This document shows positions 12,112 through 23,500 of a DNA stretch of 64,000 nt, one piece after another (position 1 is the first letter of the stretch; each line of letters starts with the position of its first letter). The position numbers were made by a program, and so were the translations under genes. The stretch lies in the NCBI GenBank assembly GCA_003255065.1, contig QAOA01000431.1, forward strand, positions 372,001-436,000. The letters run 5' to 3'. The DNA comes from Cercis canadensis. Taxonomy: Eukaryota > Streptophyta > Magnoliopsida > Fabales > Fabaceae. The notes under the pieces were generated by a model. It searched no databases, was not told the DNA's origin, and saw only the letters and a list, made by a program, of their open reading frames with translations.

Positions 12112-13594
12112 ATGATTGATGAGATGACTGCTTTGGACTCCAATAGCACTTGGGATTTGGTGTCTTTACCACGTGGTAAATCCACAGTTGGTTGTCGTTT
12201 GGTTTACACAGTCAAAGTTGGCCCTGATGGCCAAATAGATTGTTTGAAAGCCCGACTGGTTGCCAAGGGATACACCAAGATCTACAGGCTTGATTATGGT
12301 GATACATTTTCTCTAGTTGCCAAGATGACCTATGTTCGCCTCTTTCTCTCTATGGTTGTCATTCACCACTGGCCCCTTTATCAATTGGATATTAAAAATG
12401 TCTTTCTACATGGCGAATTGCAAGAGAAAGTTTATATGGAGCAACCTCCTGAATTTGTTACTCAGGGGGAGTCTAGATTGGTGTATAGACTTCGCCAATC
12501 TCTCTATCGACTTAAACAATCTCCACAGGCTTGGTTTGAGAGATTTAGTTCAGTTGTCCGACAATTTGGCATGACTCAGAGTGAGGCCGATTATTCAGTG
12601 TTTTACTTTCACTCATCCCCTAACCGATGCATTTATTTGGTTGTATATGTGGATGACATTGTGATTACAGGGAATAATCAAGAGGGCATACAAAAACTCA
12701 AGCAACATCTATTTCAGCACTTTCAAACAAAAGATTTGGGCAAACTCAAGTACTTTCTAAGAATAGAAGTTGCTCAATCCCGAAAGAGTGTTGCCATCTC
12801 ACAACGAAAATATGCCTTGGATATATTGAAAGAAATAGACATGTCAAACTGCAAACCTGCGGATACTCCAATGGATCAAGCTCATACCTAATTAGGGGGA
12901 ACCCTTATTAGATCCTAGTAGATACCAGAGACTTGTTAAGAAACTCAACTACCTCATAGTGACACGTCCTAATATTACCTTCCCAATGAGTGTACTCAAT
13001 CAATTTCTAAGTGTTCCGTGTGACAATCATTAGGATGCAGTGGTTCGTATTTTAAAATACATCAAAAAGGCACCAGGTAAAGGCCTATTGTATGAAAGTA
13101 AAGGACATACTCAAGTGGTTGGCTATTCAAATGCTGACTGGGTAGGCTGTCCATATGATAGACGCTCAACCACTGGATATTGTGCATTTGTTGGGGGCAA
13201 TCTAGTGTCATGGAAGAGCAAGAAACAATTAGTTGTTGCTCTATCCACGGCTGAGGCAGAATACCGAGTCATGGCTAAAGCAACCTGTGAACTCATATGA
13301 CTGAAACAGTTACTTCAAGAGTTAAAATTCATGATGGTTCAACAAATGAAACTAATATGCAATAACCAAGCAGCTCTCCACATTGCCTCTAATCCAGTCT
13401 TCCATGAAAGGACCAAACATATAGAGATTGATTGTCACTTTGTTGGACAGAAAATACTTTTAGAGGATATTGCTACTAGTTTTGTTAGATCAAATGACCA
13501 ACTAGCAGACATATTTACTAAGTCTCTCGGAGGCTTTCGAGTTAACTACATTTATAACAAGCTTGAAACATATAATATGTATGCTCCAGCTTGA
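12112..13594 (+). pseudogene. Reverse transcriptase and RNase H region of Copia copy 2
   Basis: RVT_2 family signatures: STWDLVSLPRGKSTVGCR near 12145-12200, LKARLVAKGYTK, LYQLDIKNVFLHGEL and the catalytic YVDDIVITGNN near 12650. RNase H sequence follows (ADWVGCPYDRRSTTGYC near 13130-13180). Fossil in several frames. Confidence 0.9.
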
Positions 13595-13601
13595 GGGAGA
13601 G

Positions 13602-13743
13602 TGTTAGAATATTAGCTGTAAATATAGTTATTATAGCATATTTTTAGGCTTGTAATTAACTTATGATTAGACTCATTATTGTTGTACAGTTAATATAAAT
13701 AATAACTGTGAGGAGCTAGTCTCACAACCTTTTCCATTAATTA
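13602..13743 (+). repeat. 3' LTR of Copia copy 2
   Basis: Direct repeat of 9636-9782. Its outer end is less well preserved than the left LTR, so the boundary is good to about five bases. Confidence 0.8.
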
Positions 13744-13965
13744 TGGTTTACGATTTAAGATTTAGGGTTTATAGTTTATACTTTATGATTTAGTGTTAAT
13801 GATTTAGGGTTTAAAGTTTAGTGGAATTTAGTGTTTAGGGTTAAGTTTTAGAGTTTAAAATTCAAGGTCTAAGGTTTAGGTTTTATAATTTAGGGTTAAG
13901 GAATGGGCTTTTGATGTTTAGGATTAAAGCTCTAGGCTTTAGGGTTTACCAAACCAAAACTAATG
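13744..13965. repeat. Decayed telomere-type repeat, right piece
   Basis: The clearest piece of the array: repeated GATTTAGGGTTTATAG, GATTTAGGGTTTAAAG, GTTTAGGGTTAAG and TTTAGGGTTAAGG units over about 220 bp. This is a degenerate interstitial form of TTTAGGG, not a live telomere. Confidence 0.65.
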
Positions 13966-14311
13966 CGCGGGACAAATGCAATTAAATTATGCATATGATG
14001 ACATTTACAAAAATTGAACTTCCAAGAGCATACAATGCATTGAGTAGAACAAAGTAAAGCAATAATATAATAAACATATTACATAGTAACAATTCACGGA
14101 AAATTCATACAAGAAAATGGAAGAAAGGAATAAGTCAAGTTTTCTCTTGGTCATATAGGCATGCAATCACAAGAAGAATTACTAGAAAATATGTCCACAT
14201 AGCAATATAAATCATCAATTTCACTACAATTGAAGCTTTGTTGAGGGCTGACTGTCCCATAGACAAATAATCCTTAAAACAATCTTGTATGCATATTGAT
14301 ATAACCCTTAC

Positions 14312-15800
14312 CTTAATTAAGGTTCTGTCAAATCTTTCCACTTCCTCTGATATGCACTTCATGCTCAGGGAAAACATCAACCATCACTTTCATCACAACA
14401 TTTACAAGCATGGATACATTGGGAACAAAAAAACCTATTTAGAATAATATCTACTTACAAATTCATATTTACTTAGGGTAACAACACTCTAGACGTCTTC
14501 TCAAATCTAACGATGTGAAAAATTGTTTGATTAAGTATAGTTGATTAGAAATTTAAAATGAACAAAAAGTTATAGAAATCCTTACAGCTCTAGGATGCCA
14601 CCAAAAAATTGACTTCCTAAAACAACCCTGTATGTCATGTCAACTTTATCTAAATCATCTGCTCCAACTTTCAGAATAGGGCCAAGCACCAATTACCTAC
14701 AAATAAGTTATGACAAGACTTAAATATCTGATATATTATCAACCATTTGAAATTGAAAGTGAAGTGACATGTGGGAAGCAATATATTCACTGGTCAATGA
14801 CCTTAAAAATATACAAAAAGAAAGGCTAGTAAGACTATATTTTATCAATAAGCACCCAAAATTGTGCACGTCCTTATCATATATAGGCTTTGTAAAATGT
14901 TACAGGAAATACATCCTAGATAATATGTTGCATACAAATAATCATTTAGAGACTAATGAGCTAAAAATTATAAAGGAACAAGAGAAGCATTCAACATTAG
15001 CTAGTTTTACTGTTTCTTTATGCAGATTCTCTTCAAAGTTAAAAATAAACTAATTGTGGTTAAAGAGTTGTCTAAACATAGGTAAGAAATTCCAGCTTTG
15101 ATGGAATACAAAAGTTGAAGTTCATCCAACTGAAGGTTTATTCTATAGTTCTATATAAACTTGAAAAGAAAATATAATATTTTAACATTGTATGTCCTTT
15201 CTCTTTTTCTTGATCATGTGTTGGGACCTTCCCCTTATGAAAGGAGCGATGTACCAGTAACACTAGACTAGAAAAATAAGAATTTGAGTACAATGGAATG
15301 CAAATGAAAAATATGAAGAACTTCTAATACTATCACCAACTTACTAGTTGAGTAGCATCAAAAATAGGCAAGGAGACATTAATGCCATAATTGTTCATTT
15401 TGTTCTGAAGTATAGAGGTCAATCTTTCGAGGCCTATGCCTGTATCAACATGCTTTGAAGGCAGAGGTTTGAGAGATCCATCAGCCTCCTTATTGAACTA
15501 TTAAAAGACAAAAAAATATAAGACAACAATAAGTCAAAAAAATTTCCAGCAAGCTATTTACCCAAAAGTAATTAGCTATAGGTTTCCAAGTGACATAAAA
15601 AAACATTAGCATCTTCGGGTGAATTCTCTGCTCACTGTACCATACCTCTAGGTATGGAGTTATAATACATCAACAATGCAATTCAGAGGAGTGACATAAA
15701 AAAACATTAGCATCTTGGGGTGAATTCTCTGCCCACTGTACCATACCTCTAGGTATGGAGTTATAATACATCAACAATGCAACTCAGAGGCATCAGGAAA
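14312..15800 (-). pseudogene. Alanyl-tRNA synthetase pseudogene fragment (class II core region, four exon remnants)
   Basis: The parent enzyme charges tRNA-Ala with alanine in the cytosol or organelles. Remnants on the minus strand, in gene order, are as follows. 15640-15790: PYLEVW, matching the DPTCLEIWNLVFIQ segment. 15345-15497: a clean 51-codon exon starting [20 protein letters not shown] and continuing [15 protein letters not shown], bordered by AG and GTAAGT. 14586-14696: VGADDLDKVDMTYRVV, preceded by a two-base loss in the PYSGKVG segment and followed by a deletion that removes the ADHIRTL..ADG part before a trace of the RRILRRAVR segment. 14312-~14440: VMKVMVDVFPE and EERFDRTLIK-like sequence, matching VIRVMGDVFTE and EEASFGRTLIK. 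Reading is from family memory; no alignment was run. Frameshifts, deletions and missing ends show it is dead. Retained introns mean it arose by DNA duplication, not from mRNA. Confidence 0.85.
15591..15789. repeat. 101-bp tandem duplication over an alanyl-tRNA synthetase exon remnant
   Basis: TGACATAAAAAAACATTAGC to the end of the exon remnant occurs at 15591 and again at 15692, with only a few mismatches (TTCGGG/TTGGGG, CTCAC/CCCAC, CAATTC/CAACTC). Both copies contain the CCATACCTAGAGGTATGG exon core (minus strand). The high identity shows that the duplication is recent compared with the decay of the pseudogene. Confidence 0.9.
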
Positions 15801-15906
15801 TCATTCATATGTTAACACATATACAAATGAAGAATTTAATGGGAGATTGCAAACAAATACACTTACTCCTAATATAATGACAAAGAAGCTGAAGGAAGAC
15901 CTTCCT

Positions 15907-16663
15907 GGCCCGTTTGGTGGACAGGATACCACTATCTAATGTTTCATGGATCAATAGGATAGAATAAAAGCTATCCTTTTGACACTCTTTATTCTCTTGC
16001 CAACATGACAACTAATTCTCCTCTGGATCAGTTTAAATAGAATAGGATAAACATGCAAAATATAATATAGTAAATTACAAATAATTGAAATAAATACAAA
16101 TTTACTATATAATTTTTTTTTATTTTAATAACTAATAATAAATTTTATATTCAATTAATTAATTTTATGTTAATTTTTATCAAGAAAATAGTACAGATTA
16201 TACATTATCTTGTGATACAAAATAATATTATTATAATAAATATTATCACCATTCATAGTTATTAACTAAAAATAAAAATTATTATAAATTAATAAATAAT
16301 AATGAATAAAACTATTGTTCATAAGTAGAAATTATATGTGCCTCATAATTACATAAATTATTATGAAAATGTTATTAATTTTTTTATAGAATGAAAATGT
16401 TGTTACTGTTCATATATTTTATAATATTTATAATAATTTATTGAATAACCATGCAATAATGAAATTATTGTCATAAATTATTTAATTTAATTAATAAATA
16501 AAATAAAATATATTATTATATTCCATAAGTGTTATCATAAAATATATTATATTATTCACTTGAACATAATATTTTTCTTGACTTGTCAAACATCATATAG
16601 GATATGTTCTTATGGTGTTTGTATCCTATATTTATCTAACTCTCCTATCCACCAAAGGAGCCC
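15907..16663. mobile_element. MITE-like non-autonomous DNA transposon
   Basis: The ends are imperfect inverted repeats of about 20 bp: GGCCCGTTTGGTGGACAGGA at the left, and GGGCTCCTTTGGTGGATAGGA when the right end is read on the minus strand. The interior is very AT-rich with no coding frame (16080-16560). The GGCCCGTTTGGT-type end is common in plant hAT- or Harbinger-like MITEs. No clean target duplication could be settled, so the superfamily is open. Confidence 0.5.
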
Positions 16664-17205
16664 TCAGAGTATCAATAAGCTAGAATCCATCATAAAACTC
16701 AGAAAACTGAACCATGTCCCAAGACAACTCATGCATCTCCAACATCAAATTTGCCCATATGAAGATGAGCTAAAGATAATTTTACCATTCAGACTTCAAT
16801 AATGCAAGTTTTGCATCAATAAAGATTCAGTAAGGATCTATATATTATAAATGTCAAGCAGCCTACTAGAAGCAACTACAAAAAAATTTCTAACTATAAG
16901 ATTCCAATAATCTTTCTTAGCAAAACATTTGAGTGTCAAGATTTTAAGGAATATCTAATATGACAAATGCAGGCCTCTATAGCTGAACAGATAATCCAAG
17001 ACCACAATTACAATACAAATGAAAGCAAGCATAGAATGATCCATGCAGCTGCAATTATGTACACATAGAAGCTAAATTCTCACACAGATCAGGTAATATG
17101 ATATATTGATGAAGATCTGAGAGAAATGAAAAGGAAATTACAAAGTAAATAAGAAAATAAAATTAAAAGTAACAACTAAACACTTTTGCAGCATAATGGA
17201 GGTTT
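16664..17205. other. Intron-like or intergenic DNA, nothing recognised
   Basis: AT-rich sequence between the MITE and the exon at 17216. Short open frames only, with no recognisable exon. Confidence 0.4.
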
Positions 17206-17572
17206 GCAAACTTACATGTGAACTACGAGTCCTCCTCTGTATTTGATCATGTAAATGCTGCACAAATACAAAAGATCTATTTACATAATCTATAAAAACA
17301 ATTTATAAGAGAGCATGACATTGTTTTCAGAGAGAAAAAAAAAAACATGAAGAGAAACCCAATCGAGAATTTTGGATATATTACACAGNGCAAACTTACA
17401 TGTGAACTACGAGTCCTCCTCTGTAATTGATCATGTAAATGCTGCACAAATACAAAAGATCTATTTACATAATCTATAAAAACAATTTATAAGAGAGCAT
17501 GACATTGTTTTCAGAGAGAAAAAAAAAAACATGAAGAGAAACCCAATCGAGAATTTTGGATATATTACACAG
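17206..17572. repeat. 183-bp duplication around a single N (assembly join)
   Basis: 17206-17388 and 17390-17572 are almost identical (a base change in TGTATTTG/TGTAATTG), separated only by one N at 17389. This is the pattern left when two overlapping contig ends or two alleles are abutted without merging. The real genome probably has one copy. Confidence 0.85.
17216..17257 (-). CDS. 42-bp exon of the coiled-coil gene
   Basis: Fourteen codons ([14 protein letters not shown]) between a TGTGCAG acceptor and a GTAAGT donor, both phase 0. It occurs again at 17400-17441 with one change (I to L), because of the duplicated block around the single N at 17389. Confidence 0.55.
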
Positions 17573-20500
17573 CATTTACACCAGCAATAAGAATAGACCT
17601 CAATCACAACCTAAGAAAGGAGAATTTTCTCAAGGGATGCAACTAAAGAGGCACAATTAGAAACTAAACCTACAATTAGCCTAAGCGACTACACACATTT
17701 TTTACACGAAATGACCAAGAAAGTGCATCTACCCCTAAAAGACTTTAAATTTCAAAGAAAGAAAAAAAAAAAGAGAGAGAAATTAATCTCAACAAATATA
17801 CGAAGATAAAGCCTCATCTTTTCTATTAAGCATTCCATGTGGGCATATTTTCCCTAAATCACCTGATGATAACCACTAGAAGTTTTCTCTTAATTCTTTT
17901 TATGCTTGTCATCAACAGAACCCGTGGCTATTACCTAACTAAAATTGCATGTGTATTCCAGTACCTGAAAGGTATGCAACTCTTGGATGCACAAAATAAG
18001 TTTTTTAACCTAGTTTCTTATTGACATCTATTTCTTGTGCAAATTAAGAGAGAATTACTAGTTTTTTTGAAGGGTTTAGGGTTTTGGATTTATTTTGGAT
18101 AAAAGAATTCATCAAGAAAGAAAGAAGAGTAAAAAGATGGAGAGCATGAAGTCCTCTTACAACAGAAAAATACATCTACTCATAAGAACTTTCCAACCCC
18201 TGTACAAATCCATTGAGGAAACCCCTCCAAATAAAAAATTTGCAGAAACCCAAAGAGAAGAAATTTGCAAATTCATCCACATTTTGGGTTAGCATAGTAG
18301 TATTTGGTGTACAACATAAGGGGAAAAAAAAATTGGAACAATACAGCTTTTATAAATGCTACCTATCAATCATAAAGTCCATAATTGACACTAAAATGTT
18401 CAAATAATTTCTAGTCTATTCAAAATTATTTTCTCCAAGTTCTGCTATAAATATGGTCCCATGCAGGTTTAAGTCAAAGTGAACCGTTAGTCACTACAAT
18501 ATCATAAACGTTATGAATACATCTCCGGTATACACTCATCCACTTGGTAAACATTTCAATAACATAGAGAATATGAGGACAGAAGAAGAGCATCAAGTAT
18601 GCTAAGTTGTACTACATTGGGCAATGTTTTGAAATCACTAGATCTTCTCATGGGCATGATGCAATGCATAACATGTTTCACCTATCATTTTTCCACCACA
18701 ACATTATTCAAACCTTAATGTTGTTGGATATAGAAGAAGCATTCATAACATGAGGCCATAAACCATATTCGGCCAGTAACCCCAACATAGATGACATGAA
18801 GATATATCTCTCGTCCTTTGCAGCCTAGATAACTGATGTATCATCAATAATAGCATTCAAAAGCGTAATAGAACAAAATGGATGGACAGTAGAGAAACAT
18901 ATAGACAATTGGTGCAAATAGAATAGTATAATTTGTAAATCACATGCTAAATGAACCGTATGAGATATACTATGAGTAATTCAACACAGGTAAAGACACA
19001 CTCACACTCCTAGATGCAATATGATTTCATGTACCATTACTTATTTTTTAAATCATTGATTATCAAAAACCAGTGAACTGAGTACAAGGAGGCTTATACT
19101 TTCTAGTCTTAGTAGTCTACCAATTTGATATTCATTCATTCTTGCTTCATCCAGAAAAAGAACGGATATGTCATCGGAGTTAAAATTAGAAGTACAAGAA
19201 AAATATAGAGGAACTCCTTAAACCCAAAAATTAAGTTGTTCAGGGTTACCACTCAGAATACCCCTTTCATGTGAAAAAGGCAAAGAAAAACAAAGATCAA
19301 ACTCTTGACCTCTTGGGCAACCAAGCTCTAGTATGATGTCAAAGAACCACTTGACCTAAGAGTTAAAACTTTTAAGCAAGGGTGGCTGTTAATTCAGGGG
19401 GGAGTATTGTTAGCCCAAAAGAACTAGAGGGTATTGTTGGGCCTGATTTAGATGAACCCTCTAAGATTGAGGTAGGTCCAAACCAGCAGAAAAGGTTGAG
19501 AGTGTATGAGAGGAGGAAAAAGGGTGCTCCGGATGTGGAGGGAAGTTAGTTGGGTCAGTCACGTGTGTGAGCATGGGGGTGTGAGGTGTTTAGGGAGGTA
19601 GCTGAGTTAGAGGAGGGCATTCAGTTATTTTGTATCTTGTTAGAGGAATTAAGAGGTTACTCTCTTTGGAAGTCTGGGGGCTGTAATAGCACTACCCTGT
19701 AATGGTAGTGGTGTCTAGTGTTATACAATTCCAGAGGCTTATTCTATCCATTTTGTGTTCTGTGTTTTTCTATGTTTGCCTAAGTAATTTTTTACGTAAC
19801 AATTTGGTTCTGTTGACGGGAAACGAAATGGTGGGATCTAGTGCAGATGTTGAATAATGGGAGAAAAGGCTTGAAGGATTATCTGAAATGGATGGGAAAT
19901 TCAGGATGGCGGGAATGGCCATTGATAAACTATCCCAGAAGATCCATGGGGTAGAAACTCTGAAAGAACAGATGGAGGAAATGTCTGATGGGTTTGAACA
20001 ATTGAAGTCCATGATGAAAGCCTTAGCCTAGGACTTGAATCATCGCACCCATGCCAAAGACAATGGCAAGACCCCATTGCGATTTTCAGAAAAAGGAAGA
20101 ACTAAGTCCAATGACCACGGAGAACAACGAACTCCAATTCTGGAAGACCGACGCCGGACCATTGATGGGGATGGAACTTGGGGTGATGCTTTTTGCAGAG
20201 CTCTAAACTGGGTTGAACTTCCAAATTTTGATGGTAGTGACCCAGTGAGTTGGCTTGCTAGAGCAGAAAAATATTTTGAGCTCCAGAACACTAGCCCAAA
20301 GCTCAAAATCCAGCTGGCCTTTGTGTGTATGGAGGGACCAGCGGTGAGCTGGTTTCGGTGTTTAAGAAAATGAATACCCAATCTCACCTGGGAGATCCTA
20401 CTGCAGAATTGATAAGGAGATATGGTGGCCGGAAAGCAAAAAATCCATACAAGCTGTTGGCTGCAATTAGGAAATCAGGGACAGTCGAAGAATTTGTTCA

Positions 20501-23500
20501 GATGTTCGAAGACACCGTCGCATTGGTGCCGGAAATGCCAAAGGCACAAACCTTGGGGTATTTCATGCATGGCCTTGATGAGATTATTCGGTGGAGAGTG
20601 CGAATTCACAAGCCTAGGGATGTGGCTTGAGCAATCGAGCTAGCGCGAGATATCGAAGAGGATTTGCAGGGTGGTGCGACGATGAAGTTTGCAAATCGTT
20701 ATTCTGATCAAGTGACAAGGAAGACATCCAGCGGGTCGGGTAGCATTGTGGGCTAGACGGGTTGGAGCAAAGGAAGTCAGACTGGGCTTTCCAATTTCGG
20801 TGGATCCAAGTCCACTAACCCAATGCACCACGGGTCAAAATCCAACCCAATTCCTAACTCAGAAAACCCACGACCCTCTTCCTTGCAGTCCAATTCGCCG
20901 ATGACGACTGGAACTGGCAGCAACGCAGCTTCTTTTCATTGGCTGAGAGGACAACATCTGCCATATTAGGAGTATGTTCGCCGGTAGGATGAGGGCAGGT
21001 GTTTCCAATGTGGCCAACCTTACGGGCCCACCCACAGATGTCCAGAAAAGCATCTTTGAATCATTATCCTCGGAGAAGAGGAAAGAATACCAACGGAAGA
21101 GGAACTCACACTTTTGGACGCCAGTTTCGCTCAAGAGGAAGGGACAAANGAGGAAGGTACAAAGAAAGACCCGGAGATGGAAAGTGAGATTTTCAACCTC
21201 TCTTGCTCTTCTATTGGTGGATTTTCTCGCCCCAAAACAATGAAGATGACTAGGGAAATTGCTGGAAACCTAGTTCTAGTAATGGTTGATTCAGGTGCTA
21301 GCCATAATTTTCTATCTTCAAAATTAACTAAAAAAATTAACCTGATGATTACTGATACACCAGAATTCCTAATTAGACTGGGGAATGGGCACTATCAATC
21401 AGCTAAAGGGGTGTGTAAACAGCTGAGTATGGTGATACAAGGGGTTAACATGATTGCAATTATCAAGTGTTTCCTTTGGAAGGGCTTGATGTAATTCTCG
21501 ATATGACTTGGTTAAAAACCTTGGGAGAAATGAAGGTGAACTGGAAAAACTTACTAATGACTTTTGATTATGAGGGAAAACGTGTTACCTTAAAAGGGGA
21601 TGCCACTTTAGGTAGGACTCAGCTTTCACACAGAGCCTTACTTAAGGAACTTGAGTTGGGTGATAAAGGGATGATGATGTTGTTAGTGTCTCAAGGTGAG
21701 CAGGAAACTGGGAAGACAAGGGAACTGATTAGTACTGAAACTGTACAAGCAGACAATCAGAGACCCTTGACTGCAGAACAGAAAGATCAGGTGAACCAGT
21801 TGTTGGGGATGTTTGAGGGGATTTTCAGCGATCCACAGGGTCTGCCACCATCTAGTGAAACTGATCATGCCATTCCCATTGAACCTGGAACCAAACCTGT
21901 GAATGTGTGACCTTCTAAATATGCTTATGTGCAGAAAAATGAGATTGAAAAGTTGGTGGAGGAGATGTTGAAGGCTGGCATTATCAAAACAAGCAACAGT
22001 CCCTACTCAAGCCCAGTTTTATTGGTGAAGAAAAAGGATGGGAGCTGGAGGTTTTGTGTTGATTATAGGGCCTTGAACAAGGTCACTATTCTAAACAAGT
22101 ACCCAATTCCAGTCATAGAAGAATTACTTGATAAGTTGTGTGGGGCATGCTACTTCTCCAAATTAGATTTGCGCTCGAGGTACCACCAAATCAGGGTTTG
22201 GCAAGAGGATGTGCAGAAGACAGCTTTCTAGACTCATCACGTCACTATGAATTCTTGGTGATGTCCTTTGGCTTGAGCAATGCGCCAGCAACTTTCCAAG
22301 CCACTATGAATTCTGCTTTCAAGCCTTTCCTACACAAATATGTCTTGGTTTTCTTTGACGACATTCTAGCATATAGCAGGAATTGGCAGGACTATTTGAC
22401 ACACTTGAGAGCTGTGTTAGAGGTCCTACAACAGCAGAAATTTTTTGCCAATCAAAAGAAATGCAGCTTTGGTGAACAATCCATTAGATACCTAGGCCAT
22501 GTAATTTCAGCCAATGGTGTTTCTATGGATCAAGAAAAAATCAGGGGTGTGTTGAACTGGCCTACTCCCACAGCAGTCGAGGCAATAAGGGGATTTTTGA
22601 GCTTAACGGGCTATTACAGAAAATTCATCTGAGACTATGGCAAAATCACAAGACCATTGACTAATCTTCTGAAGAAGGGAAATTTTCAGTGGAATGAGGC
22701 AGCAGCTGAAGCATTCACACAGTTGCAACAAAGACTAACCACAGCCCCAATTCTCGCCTTACCGGACTTTGATAAAGTTTTGCTGTGGAGTGTGACGCTT
22801 CCGGGAGAGGGATAGGAGCTGTATTAATGCAAGAAGGAAGGCCATTGGCCTATTTTAGTAAAGGCCTATCAGATCAAACCCTTACAAAATCTGTTTATGA
22901 GAAGGAACTAATGGCACTAGTGTTATCAATCCAGCATTGGAGGCCCTATTTAATGGGAAGGAAGTTTCAAGTTTTTACCGACCAAAAAAGCCTCAAATTC
23001 TTTCTAGAGCAAAGGATCACTACACCCAACCAGCAAGATTGGCTTGCTAAACTGCTAAGGAGTACTCCTTTGACATAAAATACAAACCGGGGAAGGAGAA
23101 TAGGGCAGCTGATGCGCTGTCCCGCAAGGAGGATGATGGAAATGAAGGAGAACTCATGGTTCTATCACAGCCAATGTGGCTGGAAGCTGACCAAATAGAG
23201 GATGAGGTGCTTGCAGACACGGAGCTTCTAAAAATAATGGAGGAAATACGGGAGGATCCTACTACAAGACCGGGTTATTCCTTGGTAGATGGGAGGCTCT
23301 TTTATAGGGGCAGGCTGGTCCTTTCTGCTAAATCCAAGTGGCTGACACAATTGTTGACAGAATTTCATTCTTCTCCAATGGGAGGACATGCTGGAATGCA
23401 GAAAACTTACCGTCGTCTAGCCGCTAACTTGTTCTGGCCAAGGATGATGCAAACAGTAATTAAGTTTGCAGCTGAATGTGAAGTCTGCCAATGACAAAAA

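Larger units (their letters stand above)
9636..13743 (+). mobile_element. Copia LTR retrotransposon, copy 2 (degenerate fossil, same family as copy 1)
   Basis: LTRs at 9636-9782 and 13602-~13743, primer site TGATATCAGAGC right after the left LTR, and purine tract TTGAGGGAGAG before the right one. Protease, integrase, RT and RNase H are recognised. No gag frame is, so the element is shorter than copy 1. TGGTT occurs on both sides (9631-9635, 13744-13748) and may be the target duplication, but that word is also common in the host array. The coding region has about five breaks. The LTRs differ at about 6-7% by eye, so it looks younger than copy 1. Confidence 0.9.

Noticed and set aside
13744-13965. 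True telomere or chromosome end
   Set aside because: Units are degenerate, the stretch is only about 220 bp and it is followed by normal gene-derived DNA, so it is interstitial.
14312-14380. Similarity of EEVERFDRTLIK to the sorting nexin motif ELERFDRE
   Set aside because: The neighbouring exons are clearly alanyl-tRNA synthetase, and this block fits the EEASFGRTLIK position of that enzyme in order and strand.
15805-16011. Minus-strand frame MSCWQENKECQKDS
   Set aside because: It crosses the inverted end of the MITE-like element and is non-coding.
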